Positions 34,770 through 44,802 are shown, counted from the stretch's first letter. The stretch: 64,000 nucleotides of DNA from CAYNFH01 sp964396385 (GCA_964396385.1 CAYNFH010000001.1:1-64000), one strand, 5' to 3'. Translations and numbers: made by a program. Notes: a model not told the origin generated them from the sequence alone.

Positions 34770-35823
34770 AGGCGCCTGCTCATGTACGTCCGGGCTCAAA
34801 GGAGCGCGGGCACATCTCCTATCCCGGGCTCTTTGCCGCCTACGACATCACGCAGCCCGGACGGGGCCGCACGATCCCCGTGCGCGGCGGGCAGACCTAC
34901 CTCTACACCTTCTGGGCGCGCAACCAGAACATGGACGCGGGCTCCAATCTGACGCTGCACCTGGCCAACGGCCGGGACGTGCAGATGTTCGACATGGAGG
35001 TGATCTATTGCGGCCAGGACAACCCGTTCTGGCAGATATTCACCTGCCGGAAGAAGATGCCACCGGACGCACGGTCGGCCAGCTTCCTGCCTCTGGCCAA
35101 TGGGAAGGGGTGGGCGACGTTCGACAACGTCCGGGTAACCCTCTACCAGGGCTCCGACTACGCGGCCGAGGCGCACCGCGCGAAAACGCCTCCACGGCTG
35201 GGAGCGAGCCTGGAGGGCTGGAACCGGGAGTGTCCCATCCCGCTCATCGGGCGCAACCAGCTCACGTATCAGGCGCCGGGCTACGGCTGGACGCCGGACA
35301 ACCTGAGCGGCGTCGCATACCTAACTGGGACGACGCCAACCTCTACGTGGCGGTGAGCGTGCGGGACGACTTACACGCCCCGGCGACCACGTCCGAGCCG
35401 AGCGGCGATGCCATCCTTCAAGGAGACAGCGTGGTGCTGGCCATCGATCCCACCCTGCGCGGGCCGGACGCGCGGGCGCGCTCGTTTGCCTACTACCTGT
35501 CCTCCGCCGCGCCCGGCGGCGGCAGCGGCAGATACACCCTGTTCCGGCCGCCCGCGCATAGCGAAGGACGTCCCTCCGGTCATCTCCTCCGTGACTCCTC
35601 CATCTACGACATGACGGTGGTCCCGAGCCCGGGGTGCCTATACGAGCTGCGGATCCCCTTCTCGGAGCTCGGCATCAAGGGCGCGGTCGGGACCCGCATT
35701 GGGCTTTCGCTGCAGCTCAACGACAACGACGGGAACGATCTTACGGCGCGCATGAACTGGGGCGGCGGCTTGTACCCTACGTGGAATCCGCTGGACTTCG
35801 GGATTGTCACGCTGGTGGAGTAG
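34770..35823 (+). pseudogene. Sugar-binding (CBM9/DOMON-like) exported protein, 5' truncated and frameshifted
   Basis: Two frames carry one protein. The first reads HISYPGLFAAYDITQPGRGRTIPVRGGQTYLYTFWARNQN to DNLSGVAYL. Near 35320 it must shift by one base to continue as NWDDANLYVAVSVRDDLH, GDAILQGDSVVLAIDP and YELRIPFSELGI, the CBM9-like domain used by secreted sugar-binding proteins. No signal peptide or start lies upstream before the ATPase gene, so the 5' end is lost as well. A one-base sequencing error could explain the shift but not the missing start. Confidence 0.75.
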
Positions 35824-35827
35824 CCGG

Positions 35828-35897
35828 CTACGGCGGCTGGCCCTGCAGGATGCGGGCCAGCTTCTCCGAGTCGATGTTGCCGCCGGAGACGACGCAA
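35828..35897 (-). pseudogene. 3' scrap of a threonine dehydratase gene
   Basis: The minus strand reads CVVSGGNIDSEKLARILQGQPP-stop, nearly identical to the end of the broken threonine dehydratase at 43899 (CVVSGGNIDSKVLARILQGQDL-stop). Only about 23 codons remain. The rest of the 35898-36262 gap shows no recognisable gene. Confidence 0.7.
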
Positions 35898-36262
35898 GAG
35901 ATGCGCGTCTCTCCGGCACTTCAGCTGTCGGGGCGGTGCCGCTTGTCCACGGAGCAGGCAGAGTGGGTCACGAAGCACGTTCGGGGGAAGCCACACGCCA
36001 CGGAGCACTTGAACCTGTCGCTGCTCTTGACGGAGTGGGTCTCCGAAGTCCGCCCGCGATAATCCACCTACCTATCGCTCGTTAGAGAGATTTGCCCAGC
36101 GCCATCACTTGTCCACTCGGCCGCATCCGGGAGGGAATAGAGCGCCTGAACCAGAACAGAGGCGAGCACGGTGCTCACTTACCCTGATACTCGGAACAGA
36201 GACGCTCGCCCAGACAGAAACTCTCAGCATGTGACTCAACGGCAACTACTGGAGGCGGTCCC
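35898..36262. other. Intergenic region before the CHAT gene
   Basis: No intact gene is visible. A plus-strand frame to about 36060 (CRLSTEQAEWVTKHVRGKPHATEHLNLS) may be scrap coding sequence but matches nothing I know. A good Shine-Dalgarno (GGAGGCGG) for the CHAT gene lies at its end. Confidence 0.5.
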
Positions 36263-39200
36263 ATGATCCAATGCACGCGCATGTCGAACCTCGCCATTCT
36301 ATTCGCCGCAATCGCATCGACCGTTACCCTTTGCGATCCGGGCGGAGGTCAAACTGCTGCAAGAGCTGGACGCCCCTCCGCTCTCGTACTCCTGCTCAAA
36401 GCGAGGTATCAAGACGCATTGAACGAAGTCCGTAAGGGCCTCCAGTCTTCCACCGCCAGCGCTACCGACCACGCCATATACGGGTACGCGCTCTACCAAG
36501 TGGACCGCGACAAGGTTGCGGAGGCTGGGCACGAAGCAATGCTCGCGCTCCAACTCGACCCAAACTGCGCGCTCGCCTTGGTTTCCCAAGCCCTCGTGGA
36601 TGCACGGGCCCACAAAGAAGATCTGGCAGTCGCAGAACTGAAGCGTGCCATTGCCTTGGATCCAGCGCTCAGTCTTGCCCATAACGATCTTGGGATGATC
36701 TACCTCTCACTGAAAGACTACTCTGCAGCCGAGCCGGAGCTAAAGCGTGCAGTACAGCTGGAGCCGGCCAGCCCGGAGCCTCATAGCGCATTAGCGGGGC
36801 TGTACTGCGATCAGGGTAAGTACGCAGAGGCATCGGAAGAGTGCCGCTGCGCATTGGCGCTCGATCCGAGGAATGTGGGTGCACTCAACACGGCTGGCGT
36901 CATCTCCATGACGACCAAAAGGTATGTGGAGGCAGCCACGTATCTCAGACAAGCAATCCAGTTGGATCCAAAGGACGCGAACATACGCATAAACCTGGGA
37001 GACCTCTGCGGCTGGCAGGGCCACTGGACTGAGGCAACCGCGGAGTACCGCAGTGCGGTCCAACTCGATCCCAGTAACGGCCAGGCACATTCCCGTCTGG
37101 GAGGGGCACTCAAGGAGCTAAAGCAGTACGGCCTAGCCGAACGTGAGCTAAAGGAGGCCTTACGGTTGGAGCTGAAACCCCCTGACCGCGTATACGCTCA
37201 CAGCCAGCTAGCGCAGGTCTACCAATCGCTCAGCCGGGCTCCAGAAGCCGAGACCGAGTACCTCAAGGTAATTGAGCTAGAGCCGAAGAAGTCCTACGCC
37301 CACGCGAACCTGGGTGACCTCTATATCCAGCTCAACCGTCTGGACGAGGCTGAAAGTGAGCTTAAGAAGGCGCTGCTCCTTGAGCAGCATCCAGCGTCGC
37401 TCCTCGGAATGGGCCGAGTGAACTTGCGGAGACGGCAATTTGACGAGGCGCTACGGTGGTTCACGCGAGTACTCGCGGCGGACCCAAATTACCCTCTTGG
37501 ATTCCTGTACGAAGGAATGGCGCTTCACTTGCTAAACCGACTGCAGGAGGCCGAGGCCGCCCTCAGGCGCGAGCTAGCGCTCCGTCCGGACAACAACCTA
37601 GCGGTTTCCGAGTTGGCGCAGGTATATTCGGCTCTACATCGCTATGCCGAAGCCGAGCAGACGTACCGAAAGGCGGTCAGACAGAATCCTCGCGACGCAA
37701 GCAGCTTCAGCTCGTTCGGTGCGTTTCTGCTTAGCGTTAGGAGGGATCCCGCGGCGGCAGAACAGTTACTGCGTAAGGCAGTTACACTGGACCCCCACAA
37801 CCAGGATGCCCTGATTCACCTCGCGGAAGCGCTCTTGCGGGAACACCGGCAGCAGGAAGCGACCGCCGTCGCCAGGCGGGCCATGAGGCTAGGCACCGTC
37901 ATCCATCCGGTCCTGGTGGAACTCGGCCTCGCCCCCGCCGCTCCAAAGCGGGAAGTGCAGGTATTGCTGGACAGGGGCAACTCGGCCGGTACCGCCAACC
38001 GGCTGAACGAAGCGCTCCTGACTTTCGGTGAGGCCCTCCGCCGTGCCATATCTTTGCAGGACAAATCGGGTCAAGCCTTTGCCCTCCACTACTCAGGCGT
38101 CATATGGGACAACCTTGGACAGCGTACCAAGGCGATAGAGACCTACCTTCGAGCCGTGCCGGCCGAGCAAGCCGCTCACGCGTGGGCAGTACAGGCGGAG
38201 ACGCTCTTCAATCTCGGCACGCAATATGAGCTCCTGGGACAGCCGCATCCGGCGTTGAAGTACTACAGTCGCTCTCTGGCAGTGCGACAGAATATCTGCG
38301 ATACTGCAAGCGAAGGCAAAGCGCTCAATAAAGTGGGCCAGCTGCTCGATAAGACGGGCCGGGAGAAGGAAGCACTGGAGTTCTACGGGCGCGCCCTCAC
38401 GGCGGAGCGGGCAGCGAAGGATACCGCTACCGAGGCCGCGACGACCCACAACATTGGCGTTGTCTTCGCCAGGACCCACCGTGTTCATGAGTCGGTAAGC
38501 CAGTATCAGAAGGCTGTGGAGCTTTGGAGACAAGTGGGAGACAAAGCGGGCGAGGCATTGTCTGTCAATGAACTGCAACTGGCGTATCACGCTCTAGGTG
38601 AGCCGCAGCCTGAACTCGCTACACTGAACCAACTTCTGGCGCTACGGCGCGCCGCCAACGATGCGGCAGCCGAAGCGTCCGTTCTCTGCGAGATCGGCAA
38701 TGTGCAAGGCCTCTTGCGCCAACACGCACAAGCTATTGAGGCGTACCGGCAGGCCATTGTCACCGCGCAAAGGGCGAATGACCGAAAGGCCGAAACGTGG
38801 TACCAAAGGACTCTCGCGAATGCCTACTACAGCACGCACGCTCTGCCAGAGGCGACCGCAGCCTACGAGCGCGAATGCGAGCTCAGACGTGAGATCCGCG
38901 ACTCCGGGGGGCTGGCCGAAGCCCTGAATTTCATTGGATTGCTCTACGACCAGATGAAGCAGCGATCAAAAGCAATGGATTACTACGAGCGGGCCGTCAC
39001 GGCCGCTGAGGCGGCCCGGGCATGGGCCATAGAAGGCGCTGCTCTATACAACGTTGGAGTCTCCTACTCATCAATCGGCGAGTTGGATAAGGCACTCGAC
39101 TACTACGGGCGCTCGCTCCCACTACGCCGCAAAGCGAAGGACCGTGCAGGCGAAGCCCAGACACTGGAAGCAATAGCGGGTATCGAGACGGTTCGTGGAG

Positions 39201-41476
39201 ACTTCCAGCGTGCATCGGCGGGCCGCCAGACGGCACTCCAGCTAAGGCGTAGGCTGGGTCAGCATGTGCTGGAACGTGAGAACTACACCGCGATCGTTGC
39301 TATAAAGGCCGCTCTCGGCCAGAAGCAGTGGCTGGCGGGAAGCCTCGAACGTACACTGGCATCCTTGCTCCCCTCCGTGAAGCCGGAACTGCTGCGCCGG
39401 CTACGCGGGCTGGACCTATCGGTTATTCCGATGGAAGAGGCTCGCGGTGAGCTGGCAAAGGCGCGGAAGCCAGGGGAGTTTGGACCCCTCATAGGATCAC
39501 TGCTCTTCGCGAGCCTCGTGGCCAGCGCCCATGAGGAGTATACAGAGGCGCGTACGTTCCTGGACGAGGCTGTGGCACTCTTTAAGCGAAATGGCGCCGG
39601 CGCCTTCGTCGGGGACCTGCTGCTATGGAAGGCAGCGTCCTACGACAATAGCGGGGAGAAGCAGCGCGCGGCCGACTCTCTTCGGGAGGCAGTCCAGAGC
39701 TACAGGTCATCTGCGAATCGCTTCGGACTTGCCCGGTCACTGGTAGAGCTTGGCAAACGAGTGGCAATTCAGAATACGCCTGAGGCACTGACCTATTTTG
39801 CAGAAGCGGTGCCTTTCCTGGAGGCAATCGAATCGGACGCTGTAGCGCCCGATCAAGTCGGCGAATACGAGGAGAACGTTGCCAATGAGGTGTACCCAGC
39901 GTACTGCGGCGCGCTTCTGTTGAACAACCAGCCGGAGGAAGCACTGCGGGTACTGGAGAGGGGTAAAGCCCGCGGCCTGCTGCATCTTGCGACCATGAGC
40001 CGCATGAACCTTGCGGCTGTCCTAGGCCCAGAGGCAGAGATGTGGAGGAAGCTGGTGGCGGGGAGGGCGTCCGCAGAAGCGGCGGTTCGCAAGGCGCAAG
40101 AGGACTTGCGCAACGCAATCAATGAGCCAGAGCGGGCCCAGCGCATGGCAGCGTTGGACCAGGCTCGGCTGAAGCTGCTTGATGCTGAACGGCAGTATGC
40201 GCTCGGTCGCTCAAAGGCCATCTCTCGACTTCCGCAGTTCGCCGCCCTTGCGACCAACGGGACCGGAACCTACGGGGACGTCTTCGACCGAATCCTGGCC
40301 CACGACGATGGCAGCACTCTTGTACTTGAGTTCGCGACGATCCCGTTCCAATGGCCAGAACCGAAAAACACACCCGCCCCGCCGGCCGAGCCAAGAGCGG
40401 CACCCGTGCCTGGAGAGCCGTCGCACACAGGGTGGACGCCGTATCTCGGTGTGCCGTCACGCATGGCGGTGTTTGCTGCGAGCAAGGTCGACGGGTTGAA
40501 ATGGGCCTGGGTGGACTATCACGCTTTCGAATTCGATCATGATTCGGTCCACAGGTGGCTGGAGCAGATCACCTCATCCGACCCTGCAGAACCAAAGTCG
40601 GCGCGGGATCTATACGACGTGCTGATAGCGCCGCTTGAGAAGAGCGGGCTGTTACCGGCCGGCCGGTTCAAGCGGCTCGTCATCATCGGCGGTAAAGATA
40701 TTGCCGACGTGCCCTTTGCCGCGCTCCTAGCCCCTTCGGGAAAGCGTCTGATAGAGAGCTACTCCCTGTCAACCGCGGTTTCCATGGCCTCGCTTGCTTC
40801 CTCAAACCCAGCCACAGCCAGCGCGGGATTGTTGGCGGTTGCGAACCCTATGGGAGAGCAAGAGCCATTGGCGGAGGCGGAGGCGCAGGCGCGCCAACTC
40901 GTCGCCAAATGGCCGCACGCCAGGTATCTACGTGGTAGAGACGCAGCAAAGTCCCAGGTGTTAAAGTTACTCGAGAGATTTGGCGTATTGCTGTTCCAGA
41001 CACACGCCAAGGCAGATCCGGCGAATGGTTTGAACTCATACCTTGTGCTCGCAGGGTCGCCGGGCCAGGATGCCAATCTCTACGCACACGAAATCACGGC
41101 CCTTCATCTGACCGCCCAGCTCGCGGTGCTGAGTGCTTGTGAAACGAACCAGGGAGAAAAGAGCGGTGGGGAGGGCATAATGGGTCTTGCGTGGGCGTTT
41201 CAGGCGGCAGGTTGTCCGAGCGTGGTTGCGTCGCAGTGGAAGGTAAGGGAGACGGCAACTGCGAGTCTGATGACCAAGTTCTTTAACCGCCTCCAGGCAG
41301 GCCACCGATTGGATGACGCGCTGCGGAGCGCTATGCTCTCCATGATGAGGCAACCCGGCTGTAGGTCTCCCCTGTACTGGGCAGCATTCCAGGTCATTGG
41401 AAGATCCGGCCCGCTGCGAAACGCCCCAATGCAGGCAGCAGGATATCGCCTACCGTTGGTCAGCCCAAACCGTTAG
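36263..41476 (+). CDS. TPR-CHAT caspase-like protein (1737 aa)
   Basis: GGAGGCGG sits eight bases before the ATG. A hydrophobic leader (LAILFAAIASTVTLC) suggests export. Residues ~40-1300 are dozens of tetratricopeptide repeats, first of the classic ALxLDPxxxxAxxxLG type, then of the longer Rap/LGN type (ALEFYGRALTAERAAKD, ALDYYGRSLPLRRKAKDRAGEA). The C-terminal ~350 residues are a CHAT domain. H1581 (VLLFQTHAKAD) and C1626 (AVLSACETN) form the expected His-Cys protease pair, followed by GIMGLAWAFQAAGCPSVVASQWKV. CHAT proteases cleave dedicated partner proteins, and TPR parts sense the trigger. Its stop overlaps the stop of a convergent gene for an exported FecR-like protein, followed by a CHASE2 gene. 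Base composition looks less GC-saturated than neighbours. Confidence 0.92.
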   Translation: MIQCTRMSNLAILFAAIASTVTLCDPGGGQTAARAGRPSALVLLLKARYQDALNEVRKGLQSSTASATDHAIYGYALYQVDRDKVAEAGHEAMLALQLDPNCALALVSQALVDARAHKEDLAVAELKRAIALDPALSLAHNDLGMIYLSLKDYSAAEPELKRAVQLEPASPEPHSALAGLYCDQGKYAEASEECRCALALDPRNVGALNTAGVISMTTKRYVEAATYLRQAIQLDPKDANIRINLGDLCGWQGHWTEATAEYRSAVQLDPSNGQAHSRLGGALKELKQYGLAERELKEALRLELKPPDRVYAHSQLAQVYQSLSRAPEAETEYLKVIELEPKKSYAHANLGDLYIQLNRLDEAESELKKALLLEQHPASLLGMGRVNLRRRQFDEALRWFTRVLAADPNYPLGFLYEGMALHLLNRLQEAEAALRRELALRPDNNLAVSELAQVYSALHRYAEAEQTYRKAVRQNPRDASSFSSFGAFLLSVRRDPAAAEQLLRKAVTLDPHNQDALIHLAEALLREHRQQEATAVARRAMRLGTVIHPVLVELGLAPAAPKREVQVLLDRGNSAGTANRLNEALLTFGEALRRAISLQDKSGQAFALHYSGVIWDNLGQRTKAIETYLRAVPAEQAAHAWAVQAETLFNLGTQYELLGQPHPALKYYSRSLAVRQNICDTASEGKALNKVGQLLDKTGREKEALEFYGRALTAERAAKDTATEAATTHNIGVVFARTHRVHESVSQYQKAVELWRQVGDKAGEALSVNELQLAYHALGEPQPELATLNQLLALRRAANDAAAEASVLCEIGNVQGLLRQHAQAIEAYRQAIVTAQRANDRKAETWYQRTLANAYYSTHALPEATAAYERECELRREIRDSGGLAEALNFIGLLYDQMKQRSKAMDYYERAVTAAEAARAWAIEGAALYNVGVSYSSIGELDKALDYYGRSLPLRRKAKDRAGEAQTLEAIAGIETVRGDFQRASAGRQTALQLRRRLGQHVLERENYTAIVAIKAALGQKQWLAGSLERTLASLLPSVKPELLRRLRGLDLSVIPMEEARGELAKARKPGEFGPLIGSLLFASLVASAHEEYTEARTFLDEAVALFKRNGAGAFVGDLLLWKAASYDNSGEKQRAADSLREAVQSYRSSANRFGLARSLVELGKRVAIQNTPEALTYFAEAVPFLEAIESDAVAPDQVGEYEENVANEVYPAYCGALLLNNQPEEALRVLERGKARGLLHLATMSRMNLAAVLGPEAEMWRKLVAGRASAEAAVRKAQEDLRNAINEPERAQRMAALDQARLKLLDAERQYALGRSKAISRLPQFAALATNGTGTYGDVFDRILAHDDGSTLVLEFATIPFQWPEPKNTPAPPAEPRAAPVPGEPSHTGWTPYLGVPSRMAVFAASKVDGLKWAWVDYHAFEFDHDSVHRWLEQITSSDPAEPKSARDLYDVLIAPLEKSGLLPAGRFKRLVIIGGKDIADVPFAALLAPSGKRLIESYSLSTAVSMASLASSNPATASAGLLAVANPMGEQEPLAEAEAQARQLVAKWPHARYLRGRDAAKSQVLKLLERFGVLLFQTHAKADPANGLNSYLVLAGSPGQDANLYAHEITALHLTAQLAVLSACETNQGEKSGGEGIMGLAWAFQAAGCPSVVASQWKVRETATASLMTKFFNRLQAGHRLDDALRSAMLSMMRQPGCRSPLYWAAFQVIGRSGPLRNAPMQAAGYRLPLVSPNR

Positions 41477-42378
41477 CGGAGGAGGGCCCGATGGTGAGCG
41501 GCTCTCGCCGTGTTCCCGATTCGCGCCTGTGCATTCATAGCAGCGAGGCGGAGATCGCGGCTATCCGGCCAGCGCGAGACGGCGGCCTCGAACGCCTCTG
41601 CCTCCTCGTAGAATAGGCGGTGTTCATGGAAGACAAACGCGCGGTTTATATACCGGATCGGCCCCTCCTCGCGGCTGCTCTTGGATAGCTCCTTCTCCAC
41701 CTCTTTCTCTTCTTCTTTACCCAGGAACTCAAAGCCGACGCTGTACGCGTTGCCCCTCTGGTCAACCAGGCGTAGCTCAAGCTTCGCGTCCGGGTCGGAT
41801 TCACGAAGCGACGACAGCGCCTCTCGTGCCTCCGGTGAAGTGTACTGTCCCGCCCCGCCCTCTATTCCACCGTTGGCCCAAATAGGCGGCTTATCATCCA
41901 ACAGCCTGTCGGCATAGCGTATGATGAGACGAATCCTTCCTAAAGCGGCAGACGGCACCCACCGGAACACAATGGTTTTCGGATTCACGACGCCACCATT
42001 CTCTGGGGGTGAGTAGATGTGCGCAGAGACGCCCTGCTCGCGACTCACCGGTTCAAAGTAGTGCGACAGACTGTCCGATCGTTGCGGGACGTTCGGAACC
42101 AGGTACGGCGGACCGCCCGGCTTAAGGGACTTCTCCGCTCCGCCGGTAAAATGGATGATCAGGTACGGGTACTTCCTGTCACAGGTCAACCGCCATCCTG
42201 CACGAAGGCGAGTACCCTCCTTGAGCGACTCCGACTTGTGGTCGTAGTAAGCTGTGCCTCTGCCCTTGTTCACGATTGCAACGAACGGCGCCTCCTCTGA
42301 AGCAGGCAGGCAGGCTACTGGAAACGTGGCTGTGCCCAACGCCATTGCCGCAAGTATGGCAAGGTTTCTGACGATCAT
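41473..42378 (-). CDS. Exported FecR/DUF928-like protein with helical C-terminus
   Basis: A signal peptide (LAILAAMALGTATFPVACLPA) opens the 301-residue protein. Residues ~30-90 (VAIVNKGRGTAYYDHKSESLKEGTRLRAGWRLTCDRKYPYLIIHFTGG) have the pattern of FecR-like domains. The middle (IYSPPENGGVVNPKTIVFRWVPSAALGRIRLIIRY) is Ig-like, as in cyanobacterial DUF928 proteins. A lysine/glutamate-rich linker (KEEEKEVEKELSKSSREEG) leads to a helical end (AFEAAVSRWPDSRDLRLAAMNAQARIG). It shares its stop position with the convergent CHAT gene and lies 28 bases downstream of the CHASE2 gene, probably as an operon. The family link is weak; the exported nature is strong. The exposed charged linker would be a natural cleavage site for a CHAT protease (speculation). 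Confidence 0.7.
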   Translation of the reverse strand: MIVRNLAILAAMALGTATFPVACLPASEEAPFVAIVNKGRGTAYYDHKSESLKEGTRLRAGWRLTCDRKYPYLIIHFTGGAEKSLKPGGPPYLVPNVPQRSDSLSHYFEPVSREQGVSAHIYSPPENGGVVNPKTIVFRWVPSAALGRIRLIIRYADRLLDDKPPIWANGGIEGGAGQYTSPEAREALSSLRESDPDAKLELRLVDQRGNAYSVGFEFLGKEEEKEVEKELSKSSREEGPIRYINRAFVFHEHRLFYEEAEAFEAAVSRWPDSRDLRLAAMNAQARIGNTARAAHHRALLR

Positions 42379-42406
42379 CGTATCCGCGAAGGAGCCCTGT
42401 CGGCCG

Positions 42407-43702
42407 TTATTTGGCAGAGTGTCCAGCTCTCATCCTTCCCCATGCATGGTGTACGGGCTCTTCAAGGTAATAGTGGAGACATAGCGCCAGCCCGACCATG
42501 ATGAAGTCGAGCCACATGACATAGAGGAAGCGGACCAGCAGGAAGCCCACAGCGGCGACTAAGCCCAAGGTGTACCACAATGCCAACTTCCGCCTTTTAC
42601 TCCGAAGCGTCTCTTCTCCACTACTGATCCGGGCGAACATGATGAGCAGCCCGGCGGACAAAGCAACGTCCAGAGTCATGCGCACGGAGGTGCGAAACTC
42701 GTATAGAGGCTCTTGCGCGAACGTTTCTGCCGCGCACGCTTGGATCAAGGTGCCAGGGACTGGTTCCGAATACCCGGGGACGATGAACTTGTCCTCTGTG
42801 TGCTTTGTGTCGCCTAAGATGACGACCTTGCCTCTCATCCTGTCTTGAAATTGTCCTACCGATCTCGCTTCGGTGACCGGCAGCGACTCACGATCGAGCT
42901 CATCGAGCTTGCTGTAATTAACGAGCGAGCTGCCGAACCGGAACTTCCCGTCATCCGTCGTCTCAGTGGTTCCAGGCACTTTGCGCGTCGGCCCGCCGGG
43001 CACGCCGTCGTCAATCCACCTGAATGCCCAATGGAGCCATTTGGGGGGCGTAGGAATCCTGCCCTCGTGCTTGTCCAGGTACGCATTCGCTATTGCCGCG
43101 CTCAACGTTGGCAGGCGTGCACCTTCGTCGCCGTCCCGCTGGATCCAACGCGGCATCCTGGTTGTAACGTCCCTCTGCTTAATGACGGCTACGGCCAGTT
43201 CCTTGAACCTGGGTACGCCCAGCCAAGCGTCGGGGGGCTCCGCGATGGTACGCGAAACGCCGAGGTACAGGTGAACTGGATTACGTTCCCCGCGGTTGCC
43301 AGTCCTGCCATGCGCAAGAGACAGGCAATGCTCGAAGAATTCCGGATCGCGATCGGTCACCCAGCCATCACTCTTTGGCGCAAAGTCTATGTCCACGGCA
43401 ATTGCTGCCGGTCCTTGATCGGCTATAGAGGAGACTAACTGGAGAACCGCAGCGCGGTTAGTCGGGCTGTCCTTCCCACCTGGAACCCGGCTGATGTCTA
43501 TGACAAGAACCTGTGGCTTTCGGCTGTGCTCCAGCGGCGGCAACGGTGTATGGAGTAGCTGGTACGTCCAGAGCTCAATGCGATGATCCAGGCCAATGTT
43601 CTCGACCCCCAGCTTAAGCAAGATTAGGCCAAGGGTGATCACTGCGCCAATCACCAGGCTCTGTTTCGGAGAGGTCCCTTGGAGCTTTGGCTTAGCGCGC
43701 AC
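42407..43702 (-). CDS. CHASE2-domain membrane protein without output domain
   Basis: A GTG start at 43702 opens a protein with an N-terminal membrane helix (LVIGAVITLGLILLKLGV). The extracellular CHASE2 domain spans ~40-330: QVLVIDISRVPGG, GPAAIAVDIDFAPKS, and the diagnostic MRGKVVILGDTKHTEDKFIVPGYSEPVPGTLIQACAAETF. Three closing membrane helices follow (LDVALSAGLLIMFA, ALWYTLGLVAAVGFLLV, WLDFIMVGLALCLHYYL). CHASE2 receptors usually carry a kinase or cyclase after these helices; here the protein ends about 25 residues later, so no transmitter is present. CHASE2 and CHAT domains are known fused in cyanobacterial proteins, which supports a link with the neighbouring CHAT protease. Confidence 0.88.
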   Translation of the reverse strand: MRAKPKLQGTSPKQSLVIGAVITLGLILLKLGVENIGLDHRIELWTYQLLHTPLPPLEHSRKPQVLVIDISRVPGGKDSPTNRAAVLQLVSSIADQGPAAIAVDIDFAPKSDGWVTDRDPEFFEHCLSLAHGRTGNRGERNPVHLYLGVSRTIAEPPDAWLGVPRFKELAVAVIKQRDVTTRMPRWIQRDGDEGARLPTLSAAIANAYLDKHEGRIPTPPKWLHWAFRWIDDGVPGGPTRKVPGTTETTDDGKFRFGSSLVNYSKLDELDRESLPVTEARSVGQFQDRMRGKVVILGDTKHTEDKFIVPGYSEPVPGTLIQACAAETFAQEPLYEFRTSVRMTLDVALSAGLLIMFARISSGEETLRSKRRKLALWYTLGLVAAVGFLLVRFLYVMWLDFIMVGLALCLHYYLEEPVHHAWGRMRAGHSAK

Positions 43703-43898
43703 CTGTAGGGTCCGGTGGGCTTGTTGGCCCGGTTATGCTGGCGCGGTTGCGCTGCAGGAACTTTCGGCTCATTAGCCGCTGGCCGTTCGCAGTGATGCCA
43801 CTTTAGGCGGCACGAGGCACCAGCGCATCTCGAAAACGTGGCGTAGCTGCGCGATTGTAGCACTTCTAGCCCAATGAGCGATGGCCGAGGGTTTGCGA

Positions 43899-44802
43899 CT
43901 ACAGATCCTGGCCCTGGAGGATCCGGGCGAGGACCTTCGAGTCGATGTTGCCGCCGGAGACGACGCAGACCACCTTGCCGCGGCCGGCCTGGCCCGCTAG
44001 CGCAGGCGACGGGAGTGGCAACATCGGAGAGCGGGGCGACCAGCGAGCCGTCCAGGAGCTTCCGTGCCAGCTCCCACATCTCCGGGAACACGCGCGGCGC
44101 GCCGATGCCGTCCACAAAGCTGGGCTGGTACTCGATCTGCTTGGGAGCCCCCGCCGCCCAGGACGCGGCCAGAGGGGCGGCGGTCTCCACCTCGGCGGCG
44201 AACACCTTCGCCTGGGGCTTCAACGCGCGGAGGGCGCTCCCGATGCCGCAGCTCAGGCCACCGCCCCCGTAGGGCACGAGGACCGCGTCGACATCCGGCA
44301 GGTCCTCCAGGATCTCCAGGCCGATGGTGCCGTTCCCGGCCATCACGTCCGGGTCGCTGAATGCGTGGACGAAGAGTCCCTTCATACCCTCGTATCGGCG
44401 GGTCTGGAACACCTCCATCCACGTCGCGAACGGCACCGGGACTGTCCGCCCTCCCAGCCGCTCGATGGCCTGAAGCTTGGTAACCGGAGCGGTCTCCGGA
44501 ACCACCACGGTGCACGGGACTCCCAGGCGGCGGGCGCACCAGGCGACGCCCTGCGCCATGTTGCCGGCGCTCGCCGTCCACACGCCATCGGACAGCTTGT
44601 CCCGGTCCGTCTGGAGGATGAGGTTGCTGGCGCCGCGCAGCTTGAAGGAGCCAATTGGCTGTAAGTTCTCAAGCTTGAGGTAGATCTCGGCCGGCGCGCT
44701 CTCCACGTTCAGGCGCACCAGCGGCGTCCGCAGCACGGTCCCGGCGATGCGCTCACGCGCCGCGCGAATAGTTTCTAGTTGAATGGTCGAAAGCTCGCTC
44801 AT
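43899..44802 (-). pseudogene. Threonine/serine dehydratase with internal deletion and frameshift
   Basis: The frame from 44802 is a good PLP fold-type II dehydratase: LENLQPIGSFKLRGASN (PLP lysine), TASAGNMAQGVAWCARRLGVP, VPYGGGGLSCGIG. After LLDGSLVAPLSDVA the usual ~25 residues are missing and the frame shifts. The true end, LAGQAGRGKVVCVVSGGNIDSKVLARILQGQDL, continues one frame over to the stop at 43899. In the original frame, translation would run on as unrelated residues to 43651, into the CHASE2 gene start. The enzyme would deaminate L-threonine or L-serine; this copy is probably inactive. A second scrap of the same C-terminus lies at 35828. Confidence 0.8.
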
